64,000 nucleotides of DNA from Ignavibacteriota bacterium (lineage in GTDB: Bacteria; Bacteroidota; Ignavibacteria; Ignavibacteriales; Melioribacteraceae): positions 992,001 through 1,056,000 of the forward strand of contig JADJWT010000001.1 in the NCBI GenBank assembly GCA_016716225.1, read 5' to 3'. Both the position numbers and the translations under genes were made by a program. The notes under the pieces were generated by a model that did no database searches, was not told the DNA's origin, and saw only the letters and a list, made by a program, of their open reading frames with translations. The stretch's first letter is position 1; each line of letters opens with the position of its first letter. Shown one piece after another: positions 8,693-15,333 of the stretch.

Positions 8693-8749
8693 CTCAACCT
8701 TTAAGTTGAGTGTTTTTAATAAAAATCGCAAACTAAAGTTTGCGACTAC
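8693..8749 (-). repeat. REP-like double palindrome with GTAG end
   Basis: Two hairpins lie side by side: CTCAAC (8693-8698) with GTTGAG (8705-8710), and TCGCAAACT (8726-8734) with AGTTTGCGA (8737-8745). On the minus strand the second begins GTAGTCGCAAACTT, i.e. a GTAG tetranucleotide at the base of the stem, the hallmark of REP sequences handled by REP-associated tyrosine (RAYT) transposases. A second copy with the same two-palindrome layout is at 35750-35803. Confidence 0.65.
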
Positions 8750-8779
8750 AAAAATATTGAGTTGAGAATTGTTTGAATG

Positions 8780-9142
8780 TTAATTAAATAAATCTTCATC
8801 CCGCATTAAAAGAAGTATTGCAGATTGAGGAACGATAACAAGTTTTTGTTTATCAAGTTCAATATCAATTGCTTCTTTCCGAACAAAAATTGCAAAGTCT
8901 CCTTCTTTAGCTTGTAAGGGAATATATTTTGTATCTTTATTTTTTTTCCAAGGTTCGTCTTCATCAATTGCAGAAGCAACCGGATAACCCGGACCAGCTT
9001 TAATTATATATCCGCCTTGAACTTTTTCTTTTTCTTTAACTCCGGGCGGAAGATAAAGTCCGCTGTTGGTTTTTTCTAAATCATCTTCGGGTTTAATTAA
9101 AACACGGTCGCCCACAATTATTATTTTCTTTGTATCAATCAT
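8780..9142 (-). CDS. GroES-like (Cpn10-fold) protein
   Basis: A 120-aa protein longer than classical GroES (about 95). It opens with VGDRVLIKPEDDLEKTNSGLYLP, matching the Cpn10 start and the region before the mobile loop, and ends with DFAIFVRKEAIDIELDKQKLVIVPQSAILLL. The middle holds an insertion (about residues 45-75, KAGPGYPVASAIDEDEPWKK, then YIPLQAKEGD). There is no groEL partner beside it, so it is probably an accessory co-chaperone-like paralogue rather than the main GroES. It lies between the M2 peptidase and oxyR. Confidence 0.75.
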   Translation of the reverse strand: MIDTKKIIIVGDRVLIKPEDDLEKTNSGLYLPPGVKEKEKVQGGYIIKAGPGYPVASAIDEDEPWKKNKDTKYIPLQAKEGDFAIFVRKEAIDIELDKQKLVIVPQSAILLLMRDEDLFN

Positions 9143-9200
9143 ATTTCATCTTATTTTAAAATTTATTTTCAAAAATAGTAAAGTTTGTATTCTATAAAAA

Positions 9201-10142
9201 CTAACTAACAATTAAACTATTATCTTTTTTTAACATTGATTTTGGAATTACAGAAATTATTTCAGATACTAATGCATCAATAAGTTGTTTTTTTAAATGC
9301 GCGCGGTGATAAATTATATTCACTATTCTTTTAGGAACCGGCGATTTAAATTCTCTTACAAAATGAATTTTATCAGATTTATTTAATTCCAATGTTGCAA
9401 GAAACGGAAGCAATGTCATTCCGAAATTATTATCAACAAGTTTCATTAAAGTATCTAAAGTGCCGCCTTCAAAACTAAGCTGATTTAAACTTCCGGTTTT
9501 TTTTCTCTCAATAGTATTACACACTTGAATTACATGATCTCGCAAACAATGTCCTTCTTTTAAAAGCCAAACGTCTTCTACATTTAAATATTTTGCATTT
9601 ATTTTTTTCTCATTATAGAATTTGTGATTTGGAGAAACATAAGCCACAAAAGGTTCATAATATAATTGTTTTTCAATAAGTTCTTTTTTGAAACTTGGAG
9701 ATGCAATAATTGCAGTGTCTAATTCATCCTTAAGTAATTTCTGTATTATTTGATCTGTTTGAATTTCATCAAAAATCAATTCCACTTTGGGATATTTATT
9801 TATGAAGTTTACAAGGAATAACGGAATAAGATACGGAGCAATTGTTGGAATTATTCCAATTTTAAATTTTCCGCTTAATTCACTTTTTTCTTGATCGACT
9901 AAATCCAAAATTCTTTCGTGCTCTTTTAGTACAATTCGTGCTTGTTCAATTATTTTTTTACCAATCTCTGTAGCTTCAACCGGCTGTTTACTTCTATCAA
10001 AAATTATTGCGCCTAATTCTTCTTCTAATTTTTTAATCTGCATACTTAGAGTTGGCTGAGTAACATAGCAATGATTAGCGGCAGTTGCAAAATTCTTGTA
10101 ATTATCAATTGCAATAATGTATGAATATTGGGTTAATGTCAT
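9201..10142 (-). CDS. oxyR: OxyR-type LysR transcriptional regulator of peroxide response
   Basis: A 313-aa LysR-family protein: winged helix-turn-helix at about 1-60 (FATAANHCYVTQPTLSMQIKKLEEELG) and a substrate-type effector domain from about 92. The effector domain contains GHCLRDHVIQVC, in which the two cysteines fall at residues 199 and 208, the same numbers as the redox pair of E. coli OxyR. Oxidation by hydrogen peroxide to a disulfide should switch its DNA-binding mode. It diverges from DUF454 and catalase genes, a natural target. Some family members repress catalase when reduced, so the direction of control is not decided here. Confidence 0.92.
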   Translation of the reverse strand: MTLTQYSYIIAIDNYKNFATAANHCYVTQPTLSMQIKKLEEELGAIIFDRSKQPVEATEIGKKIIEQARIVLKEHERILDLVDQEKSELSGKFKIGIIPTIAPYLIPLFLVNFINKYPKVELIFDEIQTDQIIQKLLKDELDTAIIASPSFKKELIEKQLYYEPFVAYVSPNHKFYNEKKINAKYLNVEDVWLLKEGHCLRDHVIQVCNTIERKKTGSLNQLSFEGGTLDTLMKLVDNNFGMTLLPFLATLELNKSDKIHFVREFKSPVPKRIVNIIYHRAHLKKQLIDALVSEIISVIPKSMLKKDNSLIVS

Positions 10143-10158
10143 TATAAATTTTATTTAT

Positions 10159-10196
10159 GATAATATCAAAAATATCAATTTGATTTATAACTTATC
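10159..10196. promoter_or_regulatory. Candidate OxyR operator
   Basis: In the 91-base gap between oxyR and DUF454/katA, a 38-base stretch is bounded by GATAA (10159-10163) and TTATC (10192-10196) and has the palindrome ATCAATTTGAT near its centre. The length and the spaced ATA/TAT half-sites fit the four-contact pattern of OxyR sites. Inference from position and symmetry only. Confidence 0.4.
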
Positions 10197-10233
10197 AAGA
10201 AATAACTTGAACATTATAAAATTTATTTAATAA

Positions 10234-10620
10234 ATGAAGAAAGTAGTTTTCAAAATATTAGGAATCTTCTTTGTAGCAATTGGAATAATTGGAATATTTG
10301 TTCCACTTTTGCCGACAACTGTTTTCTTACTTATTGCTTCATATTTCTTTTTAAAAGTCTCACCAGAGTTAAATACTTGGCTTTTGCAAAATAAATATTT
10401 GGGTATTTATCTTAGGAATTACAAAGAAAAAACCGGAGTTCCGCTAATTGCAAAAATTAGTTCAATTTCCTTATTGTGGATTTCAATTTTATATACAATT
10501 TTTTTTCTGATCCAAAACGTTTACTTACAAATTTTTCTTTTTCTCATAGCAATTATTGTTTCAATACATATTCTATCAATGAAGACTTTTAAATTACAAT
10601 CAAAAACAAACGATATTTAA
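10234..10620 (+). CDS. DUF454 (YbaN-like) inner-membrane protein
   Basis: A 128-aa protein with an N-terminal hydrophobic hairpin (about 5-40) carrying the family signature LGIFFVAIGIIGIFVPLLPTT and a motif ending PELNTWLLQNKYLGIYLRNYKE, then two further membrane segments at about 74-92 and 96-112. This is the DUF454/YbaN family, whose biochemical role is unknown. It is 17 bases upstream of the catalase ATG and shares the oxyR-side promoter region, suggesting a link with peroxide or iron/haem stress. Confidence 0.85.
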   Translation: MKKVVFKILGIFFVAIGIIGIFVPLLPTTVFLLIASYFFLKVSPELNTWLLQNKYLGIYLRNYKEKTGVPLIAKISSISLLWISILYTIFFLIQNVYLQIFLFLIAIIVSIHILSMKTFKLQSKTNDI

Positions 10621-10637
10621 TTAACGTGGAGAACAAA

Positions 10638-12149
10638 ATGAACGAAAGAAAATTAACAACCGCACATGGACAACCGATTGGTGATAATCAAAATTCTTTA
10701 ACTGCAGGAAAACGCGGACCTTTACTAATGCAAGATTATCAGCTTCTTGAAAAAATGGCAACATTCAATCGTGAACGAGTCCCAGAAAGAGTTGTTCATG
10801 CAAAAGGTTCCGGTGCATTTGGAACATTAACAATTACAAATGATATTACAAAATATTCGAAAGCAAGAGTTTTTTCAGAAGTTGGAAAGAAAACAGATTT
10901 ATTAATTAGATTTTCAACAGTTGCCGGAGAGCACGGCGCAGCTGATGCAGAACGTGATGTTAGAGGTTTTGCAATTAAATTTTATACTGAAGAAGGAAAT
11001 TGGGATATGGTCGGAAACAATACACCGGTTTTCTTTATCCGCGATCCATATAAATTTGGTGATTTTATTCATACTCAAAAAAGAGATCCAAAAACTAATG
11101 TAAGATCAAATACTGCAATGTGGGATTTCTGGTCACTTTCACCGGAAAGTTTGCACCAAGTTACAATATTATTTAGCGATCGAGGTTTGCCACAAAGCTA
11201 TAGATTTGTTAATGGTTACGGAAGTCACACTTACAGTTTTATTAATTCCAACAACGAAAGATTTTGGGTTAAGTTTCATTTTAAAACAGTACAAGGAATA
11301 AAAACTTGGACTAATCAAGAATCTGCAGAAGTAATTGGCAAAGATCGAGAAAGTTCACAACGAGATTTGTTCAATGCAATTGAAAATGGTGATTTTCCAA
11401 AATGGAATTTCAAAATTCAAGTGATGACGGAAGCGCAAGCGGAAGTTTATCATATAAATCCTTTTGATCTTACAAAAGTTTGGCCGCACGGCGATTTTCC
11501 ATTGATTGATGTTGGCGTTATTGAATTAAACAAAAATCCTGAAAATTATTTTGCCGAAATTGAGCAAGCTTCGTTTGAGCCTTCCAATATTGTTCCGGGT
11601 ATTAGTTTCTCTCCGGATAAAATGTTGCAAGCAAGAATTATGTCTTATGCAGATGCTCATCGATATAGAATTGGGGTTAACTATGCATCGCTTCCTGTAA
11701 ATAAATCAAAGTCTGAAGTAAATACTTATCACAGAGATGGAAATATGAGGTTTGACGGAAACCATGGCGGAGCAGTAAATTATGAACCAAATAGTATGGG
11801 CGGACCAAAACAAAATTCAGCATACAACGAACCGGCATTAAAAATTTCCGGAGACGCTGACAGATATGATCATAGAGAAAATGAAGATTATTTTTCACAA
11901 CCGGGAAAACTTTTTAATCTGATGAATGCTGATCAGAAAAATCAACTTTTTAATAATATTAAATGTGCTATGGATGGAGTACCGGAAAGAATTAAAGTCC
12001 GCCAGCTTGCTCATTTTTATAATGCAGATTTTGAATACGGAAAAGGAGTTGCAAAAGCTCTTGGTATGGAGAATATAGATTTGGACAAATGGTCATCAAA
12101 ATCATATTCGGATTTAGTAGAAAGTACAACTGAAGAAAATTATAAATAA
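10638..12149 (+). CDS. katA: Monofunctional haem catalase
   Basis: A 503-aa small-subunit clade catalase that converts hydrogen peroxide to water and oxygen. The distal His lies in RVVHAKG (about 53), the distal Asn in VGNNTPVFF (about 126), and the proximal haem-ligand Tyr in RIMSYADAHRYRIG (about 336). NADPH-binding-region residues and the C-terminal helical part are present. I chose the ATG at 10638, which has GGAG 8 bases upstream, over the in-frame GTG at 10626. Position next to oxyR indicates peroxide-responsive control. A strong terminator follows. Confidence 0.96.
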   Translation: MNERKLTTAHGQPIGDNQNSLTAGKRGPLLMQDYQLLEKMATFNRERVPERVVHAKGSGAFGTLTITNDITKYSKARVFSEVGKKTDLLIRFSTVAGEHGAADAERDVRGFAIKFYTEEGNWDMVGNNTPVFFIRDPYKFGDFIHTQKRDPKTNVRSNTAMWDFWSLSPESLHQVTILFSDRGLPQSYRFVNGYGSHTYSFINSNNERFWVKFHFKTVQGIKTWTNQESAEVIGKDRESSQRDLFNAIENGDFPKWNFKIQVMTEAQAEVYHINPFDLTKVWPHGDFPLIDVGVIELNKNPENYFAEIEQASFEPSNIVPGISFSPDKMLQARIMSYADAHRYRIGVNYASLPVNKSKSEVNTYHRDGNMRFDGNHGGAVNYEPNSMGGPKQNSAYNEPALKISGDADRYDHRENEDYFSQPGKLFNLMNADQKNQLFNNIKCAMDGVPERIKVRQLAHFYNADFEYGKGVAKALGMENIDLDKWSSKSYSDLVESTTEENYK

Positions 12150-12201
12150 TTCAATCATATTTTTGAATCATAATTATTAATTTTTCTTTCAATAATTTAA
12201 T

Positions 12202-12229
12202 AAACCCCAGTGTTCTTGGGGTTTTTGTT
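12202..12229 (+). terminator. Rho-independent terminator after katA
   Basis: AACCCCA (12203-12209) pairs with TGGGGTT (12217-12223) and is followed by a T-rich tract (TTTTTGTTT). Confidence 0.85.
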
Positions 12230-12292
12230 TATATGAAAAAATTCATCCATAGGAAGATATTTTTTTCACAAATTTATTAGTTAAATTTCAGC

Positions 12293-12886
12293 ATGAAAGA
12301 AAAATGGAATGATAGATATAGTTCGGAAGAATATTATTTCGGTAAAGAACCAAATGAGTTCTTTAAAGATGAAATTGAAAAATTAATTCCCGGAAATGCT
12401 TTATTTATTGGCGATGGCGAAGGACGAAATTCGGTTTACGCAGCAAAGCTTGGCTGGAATGTTGATTGCTTAGATATTAGTGAAAACGGTAAAGAAAAAG
12501 CTGAAAATTTAGCTAAAGAAAATAATGTAAAAATAAATTACAAAATTGCTGATGCAATTGAATTTAATTATCCCCAAGAAACTTACGATGCAGTTTTTGT
12601 TATTTACTTTCATGTTGATGAAGAACTGAGAGAAAATTTTGATCATCAAATTATTAATTCTCTAAAACAAAACGGAGCTGTAATAATTTTAGTTTATGAA
12701 AAAGATCATCTTAAACTAAATACAAAAGGACCTTCCTCATTAAATCTACTTTATTCGCTTGATGAAATTGTTGAAAATTTTATTGATCTGGATTTTGAAA
12801 TTCTGAAAAAGGAAAAAATCTCTCGCGTGAAAAATGGAATTCCTCAAGAAGCAATTGTAATTAAGTTTGTGGGAAGAAAAATATAA
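12293..12886 (+). CDS. TehB-like SAM-dependent methyltransferase
   Basis: A 197-aa class I methyltransferase. It begins WNDRYSSEEYYFGKEPNEFF, the usual opening of TehB-like/thiopurine-type proteins, followed by motif I ALFIGDGEGRNSVYAAKLGW (about 37-56), the acidic end of strand 2 in VDCLDISENG and motif IV-like YDAVFVIYFHV (about 100). The natural substrate is unknown; relatives methylate tellurite, thiol or small hydrophobic compounds. It stands alone between the catalase terminator and the dynamin-like gene. Confidence 0.8.
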   Translation: MKEKWNDRYSSEEYYFGKEPNEFFKDEIEKLIPGNALFIGDGEGRNSVYAAKLGWNVDCLDISENGKEKAENLAKENNVKINYKIADAIEFNYPQETYDAVFVIYFHVDEELRENFDHQIINSLKQNGAVIILVYEKDHLKLNTKGPSSLNLLYSLDEIVENFIDLDFEILKKEKISRVKNGIPQEAIVIKFVGRKI

Positions 12887-13104
12887 TTTGATAAAATTCA
12901 TTTCAATTAATTACTTAATAATTAATAATTAGAAAATAGAGCACTGTTTACATTGAGTTATAATGATTTTAACAATTATAAAATTCAAAATAATTTATGT
13001 TTCTTCTTTTTTCCTTATTTCAAACATTATATTAAAATTTTAGATTAAAATCATTTTTTCATTTCTTATATTTCATCAATAATTTACTTCAATTTGAGTA
13101 GCCA

Positions 13105-14823
13105 ATGCAAATACAATTGATTAATGAGAATTTCAATATTTACAAATACAAATTAATTGATTTCTTAAAAGAACTTCATCAGTTTACCATTGATGCCGGA
13201 AATCCGGATTTTCAGAAAATTATAAGCGATTTAAGATCAAACATTAATGAACCATTTTTATTTGTAGTTGTTGGTGAAGTTAAATCCGGAAAAAGTAGTT
13301 TTATAAATGCATTGTTAAATGATGACATTTGTAAAGTTGATGCTGCGCCTTGCACGGATGTTGTGCAAAAGTTAGAATATTCGGAAACGAAAAACGAAAC
13401 TCAACTTAGTGAATTTTATAAAAGAATCGGAGTTCCTTCAGAAATATTAAAATCAATTGCAATTGTTGATACGCCGGGAACGAATACAATAATAAAAAAT
13501 CATCAAGAAATTACACAAAAATTTGTGCCCAATAGTGATTTGGTTTTATTTGTCTTTCCCGCAAAAAATCCTCACACACAAACTGCATGGGATTTGTTGG
13601 ATTATGTAAGTGAAGAATGGAAAAAACACGTTGTGTTTATTTTGCAGCAAGCCGATTTAGCAAGACCAGATGAACTTTCTATAAATATTGAAAAGGTAAA
13701 GGAATATGCAATTCAAAGAGGAATTACATCACCTATTGTTTTTACAACTTCTGCAATTTTAGAAATAGAAGGAAAAGAAAATTCCGGCTTCCATGAAATT
13801 AGAGATTTTATTCACAACACAATTACAGGTGGAAAACATTTAAAGTTAAAACTTCAATCAATTTTAGATACTTCCGATCAAGTAATTATAAAAACCAATT
13901 CAAGTTTAGATCAACTGAAATTAACTTTGGAAAAAGATTTAGCATTTGCGGTAAAAATTAAATTAAGATTAGAAACCGGCGAAAAACATTCTACATATGA
14001 AATTAAAAGTTTAGTCGATAGATTAGTAGCAAATTACGATAGAGTCTCTAATGAAGTTAAAGAAGAGTTTGAAGAAGGATTGTCAGTGTTTTCATTATTC
14101 AAAAGAACATTTGGTGCAATCTTTAATAAAGAAAGTTCAATAAACAATTGGATAAAAGAGCTTCAAAAAAGATTTGAAAATAAATTACATACATCGTTTG
14201 AAGAAATTGCAGATGACGGAGCTAAACATTTTCTTAGCGGAATTAGACAATTATTACAAACATTAATTGATGAATTAAATTTCAAAGAGCAGCAAAGAAT
14301 TAATAGAGATGAACTTTACGTGAAAATTGGCGAAGAACGTCTTCATGTTATTCAAGATGTAAAAAATAAAATTAGTGATTTAATGTCCAATGATTCTTTT
14401 ACAACTTTCTTAAATTCTAATCCTTCCAATATTGCCCCAACAGCAATGGGCGGCGGATTGCTTGCAATTGTTGGTGCAATTATTTTATCAACAACACAAG
14501 TAGCGTTTATGGATATTACCGGAGGAATTTTAACCGGTGCCGGTTTATTAATCGCTGGCGGAGTTTTAATTTTTAGGAAATCAAAAATTGTGAAACAATT
14601 TAAAGAAGGATTAGATTCCGGAAAATTAAAATTTGAAAATGAGTTGAGCAAAAAATTAAATACAAAATTAAGTCTTATTTATGAAGATATAAATCGTACT
14701 TTTATTCCATTTTACGAATACACTGAAAGTGAAAAGAAGCGACTTGATCCATTGTTTGAAAAAATAAAATTGGTTAAAGAAAATTTTATAAAGTTGAAGA
14801 ATGATGTGAATTCGAATTTATAA
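13105..14823 (+). CDS. Bacterial dynamin-like GTPase
   Basis: A 572-aa protein with a dynamin-type GTPase domain: P-loop GEVKSGKSSFINALL (57-71), switch I region DAAPCTD (79-85) with the conserved threonine, G3 DTPG (122-125) and a G4-like QQAD (181-184). A long helical stalk follows, then two adjacent hydrophobic segments (about 447-465 and 472-492, glycine- and alanine-rich), as in membrane-remodelling bacterial dynamins, and a helical C-terminus. Expected to bind and remodel membranes in a GTP-dependent manner. The next gene starts 6 bases after its stop, so the two form a tight pair. Confidence 0.86.
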   Translation: MQIQLINENFNIYKYKLIDFLKELHQFTIDAGNPDFQKIISDLRSNINEPFLFVVVGEVKSGKSSFINALLNDDICKVDAAPCTDVVQKLEYSETKNETQLSEFYKRIGVPSEILKSIAIVDTPGTNTIIKNHQEITQKFVPNSDLVLFVFPAKNPHTQTAWDLLDYVSEEWKKHVVFILQQADLARPDELSINIEKVKEYAIQRGITSPIVFTTSAILEIEGKENSGFHEIRDFIHNTITGGKHLKLKLQSILDTSDQVIIKTNSSLDQLKLTLEKDLAFAVKIKLRLETGEKHSTYEIKSLVDRLVANYDRVSNEVKEEFEEGLSVFSLFKRTFGAIFNKESSINNWIKELQKRFENKLHTSFEEIADDGAKHFLSGIRQLLQTLIDELNFKEQQRINRDELYVKIGEERLHVIQDVKNKISDLMSNDSFTTFLNSNPSNIAPTAMGGGLLAIVGAIILSTTQVAFMDITGGILTGAGLLIAGGVLIFRKSKIVKQFKEGLDSGKLKFENELSKKLNTKLSLIYEDINRTFIPFYEYTESEKKRLDPLFEKIKLVKENFIKLKNDVNSNL

Positions 14824-14829
14824 TCAGAG

Positions 14830-15333
14830 ATGAAAGAATTAAATTTTCAACCGGCAAAATCTAAAGATGATTTTAGAAAAAATTACAAACTACATGATCT
14901 TGCTGAATATCATGGAAAAAATCTTTTAACTCAATGGGGAATTGATTTTGATGATTTTGGAAAAGATAGACGTTATGAAAAAGTTTGGGAAAAGGGTGAA
15001 GACAAACCCGATGTCATTGCCCAATTAAACGATAAGAAATTTTTAATTGAGTGGAAAAGTAAATCATCAAATTTATTTTTAGTAAATAAACGAGCAATAG
15101 AATCTTACACAAGTTGGTCTGTAAAATTAAATCTTGATGTAATAATATGTTTTTTTGTATTTGATGAAAAAAAATTTCTGAAAGATAAGAGGTTTGCGAA
15201 AATATTTTTTCACTATTTTGAAATAATAGAAAACAAAGCTTGGGATAAAAATATAGTTGCAAATTTCACAGATGAATTACCAATTCTAAATAAATTAAAT
15301 CTCTTAAAAATCCTTAATAATAATACCCAATAG
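14830..15333 (+). CDS. Small PD-(D/E)XK nuclease-like protein paired with dynamin-like GTPase
   Basis: A 167-aa protein of no family I recognise. It contains a compact PD-(D/E)XK signature: Pro60-Asp61, thirteen residues later Glu74-Trp75-Lys76 (KPDVIAQLNDKKFLIEWKSK), preceded by a charged segment with DFGKDRRYEKVWEKG and followed by predicted strands (LDVIICFFVFD). This is the layout of Holliday-junction-resolvase/restriction-like nuclease cores, but a motif this short could arise in a non-nuclease. ATG at 14830, six bases after the GTPase stop, implies co-translation. Its last 20 bases overlap the end of the convergent patatin/barrel gene. Confidence 0.55.
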   Translation: MKELNFQPAKSKDDFRKNYKLHDLAEYHGKNLLTQWGIDFDDFGKDRRYEKVWEKGEDKPDVIAQLNDKKFLIEWKSKSSNLFLVNKRAIESYTSWSVKLNLDVIICFFVFDEKKFLKDKRFAKIFFHYFEIIENKAWDKNIVANFTDELPILNKLNLLKILNNNTQ

